Assembly (NCBI GenBank): GCA_963576475.1
Contig: OY754965.1
Span: 2,515,831-2,579,830 of the forward strand
Origin: Molanna angustata
Taxonomy: Eukaryota > Arthropoda > Insecta > Trichoptera > Molannidae
Direction of reading: 5' to 3'
Length of the DNA: 64,000 nt
Part shown: one piece after another, positions 43,640-55,082 of the stretch
Layout: each line of letters opens with the position of its first letter
Position numbering within the stretch: position 1 is the first letter of the stretch
Made by a program: the position numbers and the translations under genes
The notes under the pieces: model-generated
Seen by the model: only the letters and a program-made list of their open reading frames with translations
Told to the model about the DNA's origin: nothing
Database searches by the model: none

Positions 43640-43765
43640 TAAGTTTTGAGTCTTCTTCTTTTTCTTCATCGTGGTAATTAGACCTGTTTGTGAGGGTAGA
43701 CTATCCTGGGAGGACGTCTATCTTCCACCTCTTCGCAGACCTTCCAGGTCGTTAGTTATCTACTA
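43640..43765 (-). mobile_element. RTE-type LINE scrap
   Basis: The minus strand encodes RPGRSAKRWKIDVLPG, a decayed GRP.KRW.D signature like that at 26220-26290. The antisense flanks CTTCTTCTTTTTCTTC and GTAGAC..TCCTGG also resemble that copy. Confidence 0.45.
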
Positions 43766-43854
43766 AAAAAAACCTCAATATTTTGTACTCCGCGTATGTC
43801 AGAAGGTGATTTATTCTATAATATAATAGATCTGTTATCACTAAAACCACAATT

Positions 43855-44930
43855 TTATTTATTTATTTATTTATAAAACACATTTTTGTACATACATAAA
43901 ATTACATACCTAGTACAAATGGCGGACTTATTGCCTGGAGGCAATTTCTTCCAGTCAACCATCTGAGATCAAAAGTACATAACATAGTTTCGGCATATAC
44001 ATAATAACACAACCAGTATAAGACAGCAAAACAAAAGTGAGACATTTACACAAATTCAGAAAGGAGAGGAAAATCAGAAAGGAAAGGGAGAGGATGAGGA
44101 GCGATAAAAGGGATGGAAAGTGAAATTGGGATATTATGTTTGTTATGGAATTGAGAGGAAGAGTGAGCATTTAAGACGAGATTTGAAAATTGGAAGTGAT
44201 GTGCCAGTTCTAATATCAAATGCTAAATTGTTCCACAGCCGGGCAGCATGAATAGTGAAGGAAGATGAATAGTATTCTGTAACGTGAGGTGGGATGGCAA
44301 GGGTCCTTTCTTCTCTAGACCGAAGTGGGAGTCCATGAGAGGCCAACGGTTGAAATTTTTCTTTCAGATATGCGGGGGCATTCGGATTGTTTAATACATT
44401 AAACAGGAGGCAGACAGAGGGTGTACTGATCTCGGCGCAGATGGATGGGAAGCCATTTAAGTTGTTTGCGAAGATGCGATATAATATGATCGTACTTACG
44501 GAGGTTAAATATGAATCGTATGCAGACATTTTGTAGACGATCTAGTTTGTTAAGATGTTCTTGATTGAGATCTAAATAGCAAATGTCTGCATTGTCAAGA
44601 ATAGGGAGAAGTAGAATTTGCGCAAGTTTAATTTTAATATTGGTAGGAAGGAATTTTTGAAGTCTTTTCAGAGAGTGGATACTACGAAAAACCTTGCGGC
44701 AACCTCATTGACTTGTTCAGTCCACAATCATATTAAGTCGCGTTATTGGTTCTATCCAATTTCTTTAAAGGATTGGTACTTTGTGTCTAATAATTCTATA
44801 GTTTTTGCGTTAACAGGGTTGGAATCTATTTTAAAATTAATAAATAAAATAGAACACAGTATTATTTCACAGATTCGATTTATTATGACCGAACTTATTC
44901 GCAGAGGTGACTAGACATTATCAAGGTCTA
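43855..44930 (-). mobile_element. LINE, RT C-terminal half and 3' UTR, frameshifted
   Basis: The antisense tail is (TTTA)n at 43855-43873, and the 3' UTR contains CTGGAAGAAATTGCCTCCAG GCAATAAGTCCGCC. The coding order on the minus strand is WTEQVNEVAARFF, KVFRSIHSLKRLQKFLP, KLAQILLLPILDNADICYL, LQNVCIRFIFNLRKYDH, LKWLPIHLRRD and, after a frameshift near 44,430, RTLAIPPHVTEYYSSSFTIH AARLWNNLAFDIR. This is the thumb and tail of a Jockey/CR1-superfamily reverse transcriptase; the endonuclease and catalytic core are missing. The 128-codon frame 44143-44529 captures only the last part; its first 30 codons are in the wrong frame. Confidence 0.85.
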
Positions 44931-46009
44931 AAATAAAGTCCTGTTTCTAAACGTTCGGTCGAAATCAATCGAAGCTGCAGAAAAATATTGGGTTTTATTT
45001 GATTTGTTAATTTCACTCAATGTCTTCCTGATGTTGCATTATTTTGCTACAGTTCTTAAATTTAAGAGCAACGATTTTGAACTTAATAAGGATAGTTTCT
45101 TGTTTTATTTGATGTCTTTTATACTTTTCTATGCATTTCATGTGAACGAATCAGGAGTGGTATAAGAACGAATCTCGAGTCATTCAGTCGAAATTAGCAC
45201 ATCACTACTGACTACACGCAAGTAACTATATAAAAGCAAAGTATTTTTGTCAAATAATACCAACCAATACGCCCGTAATTTATACCGGAAATGTGACCCA
45301 ATTTTCGTCCGGCAAATATGAAATTCACCCCGCCGTGCACCGGGGTAATTTCGTTGGCAAAACTCAGATTTGATTTCAATCTGCGCCGAGATTGGCTAAT
45401 GTTGGTTTTGATGTAGTACGCCGCACGGTGGGTAATTTGCGTGGAAATCGTGGAGAATAATAATAATTCGTAACGTATAATAACGTGATAGTAATTTACA
45501 GCTCTGATAAAATATTCAATGTAAGGTACAATATAAAATGGAAATATATTTATAAAATGTACAAGCATATTTATATATTAGCACCCTACATTATAAATCA
45601 TAACTAATGCGGAAGCGGTAGCCATTTTGAGTTACAATCTCCGTATTATTTTTGGTAATTCGGCATATCGTGTTTAAGTTGACTTGTTATTATATTTGCA
45701 TAATTTAAAATGTGAATTTTAAGCTAAATAATGACCGATACATTAATTTAGAATACAAAATGATACATACCAAGGGTGCACTTGATTAATAAATACATAT
45801 TGGTTCTATGAAACAACACTAGATCGAATGAATTATTTGCTATTCCTATTCGTAAGACTAATTATGCGCAGAACTCTTTTGTCAGACGTAATTAAGTCTG
45901 AAACCGATATACTAAAGGACGATTTTGCAGCTTTTAAAAGAAAACTTTATAATGTTGTGTGAAAAGAATTCTTTTTAACTTATATGTGGGTACGTATTAA
46001 CTGTTTTCT
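44931..46009. other. No recognised feature
   Basis: The minus frame 45212-45568 (118 codons) covers moderately GC-rich sequence around 45,260-45,440 but has no motif I know. No repeat match. Confidence 0.4.
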
Positions 46010-46250
46010 TTTTTTTTCATTCTTGACTGGTTAATTGGTTATTTATTTTATTATTTTTGTTTTTTATTATTTTATGTTTTATTTCAATCTTGTTTATTCT
46101 TCCTCCTGCTACAACTAATGTTCTTTTCTTCATAAAGTATCTTATTGTTAACCATTTATGGAATCTTTGCTGGTTTATTTGATTATTATTTTGTACCATT
46201 ACAATTTGTTAATAAAACTGTATGTTTCCTTGGTAAATAAATAAATAAAC
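46010..46250 (+). mobile_element. Possible LINE 3' UTR
   Basis: T-rich sequence ending AATAAAACTGTATGTTTCCT TGGTAAATAAATAAATAAAC, similar to LINE 3' ends seen elsewhere here, but with no attached coding sequence. Confidence 0.3.
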
Positions 46251-46399
46251 ACCAATATCAAGTAATACCTATACGTATCATTTCTAAACAAAATCCAATC
46301 ATTAAGCTGAACCGCATAAATCTATTATAAATTAAAAAACTCAAAACATCAAGTCGAAATGTACCATTATGAGACGTCAATGATGCGAGAAATGTTTGT

Positions 46400-46790
46400 C
46401 ATGATAGAGGAATCTGGCGTTCGGTTCTTTCTGCCTACTCTAAAAAGACACGGCGTGATACTACATAAGTATTAGTATTCGGTATATTTTTTCCGTATTT
46501 ATCATAAATAGTATCACAAACATTTGGCCACATGGGGAGAATGAATGAGAAACGCCTGACGAATAAAATATATATATTGCGGACAGGAATGGAATGAGAG
46601 GTAGGGGCCGCCCAAGGAAGGGATGGCACGTCCATGTGAACGGTATTTTCAAAGACGGAAATGTCAGAAGCGCGAACAGACGAACATGTATATAAGACGA
46701 TGTATGAATGTCGACGAGGCGATGAATGTGTGTCAAGATAGAAATAAGTGGTTCGACATGGCGTGATGGTATGTATGTATATAGTATCAC
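46400..46790 (+). mobile_element. RTE-type LINE tail, 13158 family, rearranged
   Basis: First a bare 3' end (GAGGAATCTGGCGTTCGGTT...CACGGCGTGATAC, 46405-46462). Then, after about 50 bp, a longer copy from TTTGGCCACATGGGGAGAAT through AGGGGCCGCCCAAGGAAGGG, GACGAGGCGATGAATGTGTG to GACATGGCGTGATGGTATGT. The sense coding frame (FGHM.RMNE...GRGRPRKGWH) is broken. The 127- and 111-codon minus frames here are antisense shadows. Confidence 0.75.
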
Positions 46791-47496
46791 AAACATTCTT
46801 CCAACCCTTATTATTCAAACATTATGCAAAAGTCTTCCATTTTACTTTGCCCGTTATGTAAGTCTCCCTTCTCCTGTGAGGTGACCCAGTTCCACCTACC
46901 TATGACCGGTCTCCTGAGCCTGCAAAGTCACCCTCCCCCCCTAGCTGGCTCAAATACATTATTTTGAAAACAAGGGAAACCCCTTTACATTACTTTACTT
47001 CCGTGTCCCGTGCCAGACGGTGCCAGCTAAACTACAAAAACGCAAACCTCCCCAACCTCAAAACCCATATATTGACCTAAAATTTACTTTGCAATTAAAA
47101 TTGCGTTTATGAGTCAAGAAAACAGAGTATCACGATGGAAAAAAATGCCGACATTACAAAAGAAGATTCCGATTATGTTTGTCGAACATTGACTGAATAT
47201 TTAAAGAGATTATGGCGGACGGAGTCAGCGTGTCATAACTAATATAACAGTGCGTCACACGAATCAATAAAATTGCAATTTATTGGTGCATGCAAGGGCA
47301 AATCTGGAAATCTGTTTGTATATATATCTGGAACTGTTCCAATATCTTCAGTCCATGACTACAAATGAACAGCCAGCTCCATAATAGATCTGTATCAATC
47401 AGAGTAATATTCTAGATTAGCCAGTGGTATCCGATGGACTGTGGACTGGGAAAAGGTCGAACGCTGCATCAAGCATAATATATAGTGTGTTCGGCC
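46791..47496. other. No recognised feature
   Basis: GC content rises at 46,860-47,050, with a run of CCTCCCCCCC, but no frame or repeat is recognisable. Confidence 0.4.
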
Positions 47497-47777
47497 AATA
47501 CATTTTTTTAGAAGATTGGGAGAAACATTTTGCTAGCTTTTCGCCAATAGACAGCTGCCCCCCTAGACAACGTGTCATTTAGCTCAAGGAAAGAAACAAG
47601 AAAAAAAAACTCAATGTATGGAAGTGACAGTTGTCACGTGACTGGCACCTATCACTTCCATACATTGAGTATCTTTTCTTGTTTCTTTTCTTGAGCTAAA
47701 TGACACGTTGTCTAGGGGGGCTGACGACCTAAGTGGCACGGTAATTGCGGTAAATGACCCAATCTTTTAAAAAATAG
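47497..47777. mobile_element. Palindromic MITE with near-perfect 74-bp inner arms
   Basis: The inner inverted repeat 47558-47720 starts CCCCCCTAGACAACGTGTCA and runs TTTAGCTCAAG, AAGAAACAAGAAAA and ACTCAATGTATGGAAGTGA before a loop containing GTCACGTGAC. The right arm is its complement with few indels. Outside this, AGAAGATTGGG and CCCAATCTTTT extend the symmetry imperfectly to the ends given. No TSD or coding content identified. Confidence 0.75.
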
Positions 47778-47950
47778 TACCCTATACATTTTCATTTACT
47801 TGAAAAAACATGTAATAAACTGTTTATATTTGAGAACTAGATACAAAAACTGTCAGCCAACAACTGCGAATAAGACAAAGAAAAGTGGAAACGATAATAC
47901 TGTCCATTAAACTAAAATACATGAATAGCAATGACTGAATCTTTTTCTTT

Positions 47951-48050
47951 TCAGCCCCTTTCACTCCACTGCTGGATCTGGGCCTCTGCCTGAATTTTCC
48001 ATTTCTCTCGATCCTGGGCACTCCTGACCAAAATATCCGATGTGGTTAAG
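47951..48050 (-). mobile_element. RTE-type LINE C-terminal end
   Basis: The minus strand encodes VRSAQDREKWKIQAEAQIQQ WSERG and a stop, the AQDR..W...EA..Q.W ending of RTE polyproteins. It abuts an oppositely oriented RTE segment at about 48035. Confidence 0.75.
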
Positions 48051-48330
48051 AGAACAGGAATACAAAAGTGGAGATGGGCAGGACTCATTGCAAGAATAAA
48101 CGTGCATAGATGAAGGAAAAGACTGGTGAAGTGGAGACCGAGAAGTGTTAAAGAGACTACTAGGGCGGTCACGTAACAGACGTTTGGATGACACAGAAAT
48201 TCGGTCGAACCCAGTGGATGGAAGTTGCAAAATAACGGGAGGAGTAGATAGGGAGAGGGAAGACCTACCTATGATCTGCATTGGACAGATACAGGCTGTT
48301 AAGACTGTCAGACTAGCAAGACTTGGGCAT
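48035..48330 (+). mobile_element. RTE-type LINE fragment, plus strand
   Basis: IKKWRWAGLIARI, then RLVKWRPRSVKRLLGRSRNR RLDDTEIRSNPVDGSCKITG resembles the W.WAGHVAR...W.PR..KR..GR...R..DDI...G.W segment of RTE-type reverse transcriptases. Several substitutions mark it as old. Together with 47951-48050 it forms a head-to-head pair, probably from an inversion-type (twin-priming) insertion or two insertions. Confidence 0.65.
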
Positions 48331-48739
48331 CACTACAAAATATTAATTTTTACAATCCATTTTTATGAGATAAAAAGACATGTAAGTAAATAATGTTCAA
48401 ATAAACATTGTAATAATGTGTATTAACTGAAACAATACCTTTTTTTCGCTCTGATGAAATATAGTTTTGTGCTTATGATAATGTGAAACATTGTAAGATA
48501 TGGTCGATTTATTGTTGAGAGGATACACATACTTGTAGGTTTGAATATTATTACATGAATGTTGGCAACATTCCAATATAAACATTATGAATATATTAAA
48601 TTGTATAACGAGCGGTACGCAATAATGCATACAAAAAAAAACACATTGACACAACACTAAATAGTGCGGAACTTTTGATTCTACAGTTCCATAAGGTATA
48701 TGATTTTTATCTAAAGTAATAAAGCAATCAAAATGTTAG

Positions 48740-48783
<44 letters not shown>

Positions 48784-49654
48784 TGTGTGTTTGTCTCACG
48801 CCTTCTGAAAAACCAAGAGCATCTAAAAATCTAATTTATGTGCGAACGTGTACCTGTATACCTGATGCAGTGTCACGCTAAAAATAATGCGATAAAAATG
48901 CTGAATTTTAAAAATATTTCAATAATTATTTTTTTCATACAAAATTTTCCAAGTCGTATCTGTCAAAAAAGTGTACATTTTGCACGCAAATATCTGTTAG
49001 TTTAAAAGTTAGAAGTACGTATTTACACGAAGAAAATATATTTTCAAGTATAACTTAGCGTTTAAGTGAAAAACATGGTGAATATTTTGTATAATTATAA
49101 TGTTTAACTTATTTTTAAAGAAAGCGTTTTGTACATAAACGCCGCCATTTTAATATCTTTTCATACAATATTTCATTTTCCTACCGAATGAATATGTTAT
49201 TGAAAATAATAAACCTTTGAAATAAATGTAATTATGAAATAATAAAATGAAACACAAGACATTACAGCAAGTTTTAAGACATATATTGTAAAAATGTGTT
49301 TATTATTAGTAAAGATATAGGCATAATAAAATTGCATAATTTGTAAATAATATTTGATTTTTCTGACAATTTTCATTTTTATGGCATCGAACAAACCAAT
49401 GTAGGTACCTACATATTCAAAAAAAGTCTCAAACCATTTGATATTTTTTACATGTTCTATGGTTACTATGGTAACGGACACATTCTGATATTCAAATAAA
49501 ATTTGTTATAAATCGAATTCGAATTAATTTAGAACATCATTGTAGGTAGGTACCTACATACCTAATACTTACTACTTAAAAACCAACAATATACTAATTT
49601 CGTATAGGAAAATTATTAAACTATCTTAGGTTAACTACAATACACATGTCATTC
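48331..49654. other. (GT)n microsatellite, otherwise unrecognised
   Basis: A (GT)n run of about 47 bp with one interruption lies at 48744-48790. The minus frames at 48397-48657 and 49197-49481 are AT-driven and carry no motif. Confidence 0.5.
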
Positions 49655-50510
49655 AATCTACAAACTATTTCCTATAGTGAAATTCTTCTTTTCTTTAAGT
49701 AGACCTTTGGGTGATTTTTTATACAAACTATTTCTTGGAGTTTAATTCTTCTTCCTCTTCTTTTGTGAAGTCATTTGGGACAGTTCATAAATAAACTATT
49801 TCCTATAGTCTAATTCATCTTCCCTTTGGGTGAGTTTTTATACAAACTTATTCCTATTATCTAATTCTTTTTCTTCTTATTTTATGTAGACCTCTGGGCC
49901 AGTTTTGATACCAACTATTTCTTTAAACGTAATTCTTCTTTTTCTAATTTTATGTAGACCTTTGTTGAATTTTGTATAAACTAACTTCCTATAGTCTAAT
50001 TTTTCCTCTTTTATGTAGACCAAGAGAGAGTTTTCATACAAAATTTTCCTTTAGTCTAATTCTTCTTTATCTTCTTGTATGTTGACCTTTGCGTTAGTTT
50101 TTATACAATCTATTTCCTGACGTATAATTATTCTTCTAATATGTAGACCTTTGGGTCAGTTTTTATATTAACTACTTTCTATAGTCTAATTCTTCTTTTT
50201 CTTATTTTTTGTAGATCTTTTGGTTAGTTTTTATGCAAACTATTTCCTTTAGTCTAATTCTTCATTTTCTTATTTAATGTAGACGTTGGGTGAATTTTAT
50301 ATAAAATATTTCCTATAGTTCAATTCATCTTCTTCTTCTTTTATAAAGACCATTTGGTCAGTTTTTTATATAATACATTTACTATTGTGTAATTCTTCTA
50401 TTGCATCTTTTATGTAGACCATTGGGTCAGTTTTTATTACAAACTATTTGTTATAGTCTTATACTTATTCTTTTTTTTCATTTAGTCTTTTGGGTTAGTT
50501 TTAAGTCTTA
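49655..50510. repeat. Degenerate tandem array, unit about 65-75 bp, roughly 12 units
   Basis: Each unit contains TATTTCCTATAGTCTAATTC, a pyrimidine stretch like TTCTTTTTCTTATTTTATGT and AGACCTTTGGGTCAGTTTTT ATACAAAC. Unit length and sequence vary throughout. The strand has strong pyrimidine asymmetry. No frame is maintained. Confidence 0.8.
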
Positions 50511-50524
50511 TAGTCTATTGTATA

Positions 50525-51235
50525 GAAATATTATAAACAACATGCACACTTGACGAAAATATATAAAACGAATGGGATGTGACCATCACTAGAATCTTCT
50601 CAATACATTTTTTCAATCGAAATTTACACCATTTATTATATCATATATTGCTTAATTTTCAATAACTACATATTTGATTTTGATGACAATATAATAAAAA
50701 ATCGGGGTTGTGGCCATTACTGGACTCTTCGCAACGTTTATATTCAAATTAAAAACTATTTAAGTCTTCTTCTGTAATGTAGATCAGTTTTATTGTGCAA
50801 AAATATAATAATCTATAGGTATGCACACTTGACGAAAAATATAAAAACGAATGGGATGTGACCAACACTAGAATCTTTTCAGTACTTTTGTTTATTTAAT
50901 TTTTAAGCCATTTCCCATCATCCAAAATTACTAAATATTTAAAACACATTTGCGTTCGATGACAATATATAAAAATAGGGGTTGTGGCCAAATCCAAACT
51001 CTTTACAACGTTGTCTCTTTATAATCAGTCATATTTAAAACCATTTACCATAGTCCATGCGTGCAGAAATTGTATGTACCTACTTATATATAAAAACAAA
51101 TGGGTTGTGGCCATCACTTGAACATTTTACATCGCTTAAACTCAATTAAATTTCAAACTACTTTTCATACTACGAATTAGCAAATATTTTTTGTGACAAT
51201 ATTATATAAAAGATTGCTTATTCCTTCACTAATTT
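50525..51235. repeat. Degenerate tandem array, unit about 125-155 bp, 5-6 units
   Basis: The recurrent core GACGAAAATATATAAAACGA then ATGGGATGTGACCATCACTA GAATCTTCTCAATAC appears at about 50554, 50683, 50833, 50962, 51091 and, weakly, 51201, with forms such as GGGGTTGTGGCCATTACTGG. Intervening CTATTTAAGTCTTCTTCTGT AATGTAGATC links it to the preceding 70-bp array, suggesting a common origin. Confidence 0.75.
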
Positions 51236-51487
51236 ACATTCTTGGCCAACGGCGGGACATAAAAACTAGTAATAAATAAATAAATGACCTACCTTTATGT
51301 AATTGGTCAATTTCACAGTACTCTCCAATTCTAAGTTACCTATAGCTATCTCCAAACATCTTGAAATTTTTGCGCACACACGCTATCAAAATCCAACCAA
51401 GAAAATATGTAGGTACTTGATATCGCATCTGTTTGGGTATTTAATAGTATTAACACTTAAAAAAAATAAACAATGATTTGAAGATTT

Positions 51488-51712
51488 GAAACATACGCTA
51501 AGGTATGTATTGTTGAATCTTCAAATACTTTAATAATGGAAACAAATATGTAACTATGATCTTGTTAATTATAGCCTTCCGAAATTCTAGCGTACCTAAA
51601 CATTCCTAAACATACGCTAAGGTATGTATTGTTGAATCTTTAAATATCTTAATAATGGAAACAAATATGTAACTATGATCTTGTTAATTATATCCTTCCT
51701 AAATTCCAATAT
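51488..51712. repeat. Tandem duplication, 119-bp spacing
   Basis: AAACATACGCTAAGGTATGT ATTGTTGAATCTT and TAATAATGGAAACAAATATG TAACTATGATCTTGTTAATT occur twice, about 119 bp apart, with only a few differences. A recent direct duplication without visible transposon ends. Confidence 0.9.
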
Positions 51713-52054
51713 TACTCTGCTAAAATAATACATAATAGAACCGATTATTTGTAAATGTAGGTTAATCAAATCATACATGTAAGTGTGTATGTATGTGCTG
51801 AATACAATGTATATAATAATCTATACTGAACAACAAAAACAGCAATAATTTAAACAGTTTCATTCATTATATTTAGTCACGCAATGTTTTGATTTCAACT
51901 ATAGACAGAGAAATGTAACCATGTGAAATATTTTGTGTCCGATATCCGTTTTGTTATTTTTCTTTACGAGCACTGAAGATGTTCGTTCGAGCATAGAAAT
52001 GCAATATTGGACAATAACCTATCACTGGAGTTACAAACATAAGATGTTATACAA
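51713..52054. other. No recognised feature
   Basis: AT-rich spacer. Confidence 0.4.
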
Positions 52055-52165
52055 TGAAGTGAAAACGCTGAGATGGTTTGGCCACGCAGCAAAAATGAAA
52101 GATGAACAAAACAGGCAAATGATAATGGGATATGTAGGAATTGGGGGGAATGGGGAGGGATAAAG
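52055..52165 (+). mobile_element. RTE-type LINE scrap, 13158 family-like
   Basis: VKTLRWFGHAAKMKDEQNRQ followed by GYVGIGGNGEG keeps the LRWFGH..KM signature and a decayed glycine-rich GRGRP region. Only about 37 codons remain. Confidence 0.65.
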
Positions 52166-52994
52166 GAGTTAGGTATTATATGCCTCATATCACTGCGTCA
52201 TTGCCGATATACTCCTGTGATATTGCGGATATGTGTTGTTGAATACATCACGTCGGGGTCACCGATTTGGGGGTATTTATTTATTAGTTTAATGAGGAAA
52301 GGATTATATTTTATTTAAAACATACCTCCAAGTATGATATTGCTTATGTCAGTTAATTAAATAATTGATAGGTAATATATAATTTTCTTGTGATGAAGGG
52401 TTTCAATCAAAGAACTACTTACATGATCAACACTGGTTTATTCGTAACAATTGAAAATACAATATTATAAATAACTTGATAAATTTGTGATGTCGTGGGT
52501 CGGAACAAATGGATAAAAATTAAACGCGACTCTAATCTATTCAACGATCAACATACGAATAAGGATTTGTAGGATTGTATCAACGAAGGTGGACTATGGT
52601 TCGTTGATCCTCATCAACTTTCGGAAGTATTCGAGAATCTATGACATATATGTTGCAGCTTCAGGAGTGCTGCTACACTGCTAACAAATGCGTGAAAAGC
52701 AAGAATTAATTCTGTGATTAGTACAACAGTGGGGAATGTGAAATAATTTTGTGTCTGCTTGATCTACCTGGTGCATGAAATAGTATATTACTTCTTACTT
52801 GGGAAGCATCAAAACAGTTATTAACTAATCGTTCTTGGTTCTTCGGTTCTCGAAGGATTCAATTCCATGAAATTTTCTCGAATCTATGTATTGAGTTTGG
52901 AAAATGGTGTGAATTTGTGAATTTTAGTTGATATCTCTAAGGTACTATTTGTACATTTTCTATTCTGTTTATATGTGTGTTATAAAAAGGACTC
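52166..52994. other. No recognised feature
   Basis: Mixed composition. TCTCGAA.GATTCAATTCC and AGTATTCGAGAATCTATG-like words occur twice with variation around 52,630 and 52,860, but no clear repeat unit results. Confidence 0.4.
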
Positions 52995-53407
52995 CAGGGG
53001 GGCAAGTCTGGTCAACCGGCAGAATCAAAACTATCCATGTTTACCTACCCATATCATGGATATTTATTTATTTATTTAAGGGACAAATACAGTCATATAA
53101 GATAAACAGAGAAAATACACTATGAAATAAAAAAAGACAGACCAATTACTTTTGTCCACAATTGATGTACTTACATTAAATAATCATAGAAGTATGTATC
53201 TACAATACAAAAAAAATAAATTTAAATATAGGTAGGTACTATTATTACATATTCATACATTTCACACATTTGCCCGTGACGGGAAAGGAAGGGAAGGAAA
53301 AAGGAAAGAGATGTTATGAAGGAGTTCTATAACATCTCAATTATATCCATGATATGGGTAAATATGGATGCTTTTGATTTCGCCGTCTGACTGTACTTGC
53401 CCCCCTG
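52995..53407. mobile_element. Foldback MITE, CAGGGGGGCAAG family, copy 4, split by a LINE tail
   Basis: The ends are CAGGGGGGCAAGTCTGGTCA and, at the right, TGTACTTGCCCCCCTG. The left arm stops at ACCCATATCATGGATAT (about 53057), where a LINE tail begins. The right arm resumes near 53320 with GAAGGAGTTCTATAACATCT C and ATATCCATGATATGGGTAAA. The insertion explains why it is twice the usual length. Confidence 0.8.
53058..53315 (-). mobile_element. LINE 3'-UTR insertion inside MITE copy 4
   Basis: Starts with TTATTTATTTATTTAAGGGA (antisense A-rich tail) and ends near the purine-rich GGGAAAGGAAGGGAAGGAAA. A TTTA-repeat start followed by a purine-rich, gene-free 3' UTR parallels 43855-44110 and 55083-55310. 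No coding part survives. Confidence 0.55.
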
Positions 53408-54245
53408 ATCGGGGAACAATGTTTTAAAATTGGTCTAATGTAAGTTGGGTACAAAACAAGGAGAGTTTGGGTATTGTAAAAAGGTTTCGATTAATCGTAG
53501 GTACTTTAAAATCTATTTCAATTATTGCATATATATGTGCGTACATATTAGAATTTATCAAGGTATATTATTAGAATATCATAAACATTAAAATTAGGAA
53601 ATTTGGCAATAGTAAATTGCGATAAACTAATTATTAATAACGAAACGCCATTTACAGATAAAAATCTCAGATAAATGTTATTTATCAACACAAAAAAAGA
53701 AAAATCATATTAAAAATTAAATAATGGTAGACAGGAACTCTTCAATGAAAAAAAAAATCACAATAAATCATTAATTACGTAAATAAAAGTTGATACCTAT
53801 TAAAGTTATATACATATTATGAGATGTTATAATCGTTGAAACTAAGCGCAAGGTCGATTCGCTTCAGCTACTGTCATACATATTCATTTTACTGGAAATT
53901 TATAAACTACGATATCTAAGTGAATTCCTCGTGGTCAAGAAGCAGTCATTGGTGGAACCACCAACATATCAGACATGGAAAATGAAAATAATGTTAAAAT
54001 CTGAAATTTTCACCTATAATACAAAGAGAATGCGCACTGGCAAACGCAACCACTCCCAGGTGATAGACTAACATTTTTCATACCTGTATTCAATAACAAG
54101 GAATATATTATAAAAAAACCAGCCATTCATAAATAATTCATCGAAAACGTTGCTATCTCTTAGATTGATAGCAAACACTCCCTAAAATATACTCGTTGAC
54201 ATATTGATGATAAAAAATTGCATATCATAAATAACTACTATTTTA
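53408..54245. other. No recognised feature
   Basis: AT-rich; no frames or repeat matches. Confidence 0.4.
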
Positions 54246-54340
54246 CAGTTGCAGATAGGGATTGCAATCCGGAAAATCGGATCCGGTTTTGTTAATCTAC
54301 CGGACCCGGCACCCGGCCGGATCCGACAATCAGATAAGGT
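54246..54340. mobile_element. Possible hAT terminus
   Basis: TTGCAGATAGGGATTGCAAT CCGGAAAATCGGATCCGG and repeated CCGG-rich words (GGACCCGGCACCCGGCCGG) resemble the subterminal regions of some hAT elements. Only one end is visible and no matching terminus or TSD was found, so this is tentative. Confidence 0.3.
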
Positions 54341-54394
54341 CAATTATAAGAATATATATTATGAAACCGATTTATTGAAGCAAAAAGGGACCAC

Positions 54395-54445
54395 TGATAG
54401 CGGGTTCGAATCCCACCCTAACTGCCTTGACCGATTTCATATTTA
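54395..54445 (+). mobile_element. SINE family A remnant
   Basis: AGCGGGTTCGAATCCCACCC TAACTGCCTTGACCGATTTC AT keeps the B box and the ACCGATTTC junction of family A; the A box is gone. It abuts the antisense tail of the LINE at 54445, as the SINE at 5609 does. Confidence 0.6.
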
Positions 54446-54870
54446 TTTATTTTATTATAAACGTCCTAAATGGGCTTTTACATAATTATAAAATTAAAAG
54501 ATAGATTTATGGACCACGAAATGAAATACAGTAAAAAAGACACAAATAATAAGTGAAAAATGAAAAAAAAAAACAGAAATTATTCGACCATTAGAAGTCT
54601 CTTTCGTATATTGAACAGCAGAAGATATCAATAGAGCCAAACTCATTACCGAGTCTATGGAATTTCTGAATAGGTGAGTTAATATAATAATTATTCCTGG
54701 ATTTTATAATATAAAATGGTGATGGGTGTGTTTGTCGCGTACGGATTATCCTAACGTTAAATGAAATGAGACTCGTTAAATCAAGGACGTCCAACCAGCC
54801 ATTTAAGATCTTATATCACTTATTGTCCTTCTGCTTGATATTGTTTTTAACGTTAGATGGCACATTAATC
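54445..54870 (-). mobile_element. 5'-truncated LINE tail, shared with 5758-6170
   Basis: The minus frame 54591-54794 includes RTRQTHPSPFYIIKSRNNYY and INSPIQKFHRLGNEFGSIDI F, matching the tail pattern R...F......NY..SPI....R..N....IDIF of Jockey/CR1 polyproteins. The 3' UTR has ATAAATCTATCTTTTAATTT TATAATTATGTAAAAGCCCA and the (AAAT)n tail. The plus-strand block GAGACTCGTTAAATCAAGGA CGTCCAACCAGCC is collinear with 6057-6089. Confidence 0.75.
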
Positions 54871-55082
54871 ATAATTCATTAGTTTTTTTTAATTTTATTT
54901 TGTTAATATACAGTCTTAATAACAAATTTTACATTAATAATAGAACACTCCATTAGTGGACCAATTAAGTCAGGGATTATCAAACTTATTTCTTTTACCG
55001 CCCCCTTTGAAAATCAATTAATTTTCTGCGCCCACAATTTTTTATACACTCTTAAAACCAAAAAACCACAATTTCAATTCTT

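Noticed and set aside
44143..44529. 128-codon host gene
   Set aside because: It is the frameshifted C-terminus of a LINE; the first codons overlap LQNVCIRFIFNLRKYDH in the true frame.
46435..46818. 127- and 111-codon minus-strand frames
   Set aside because: Both are antisense to an RTE tail; the sense strand carries GRGRPRKGWH.
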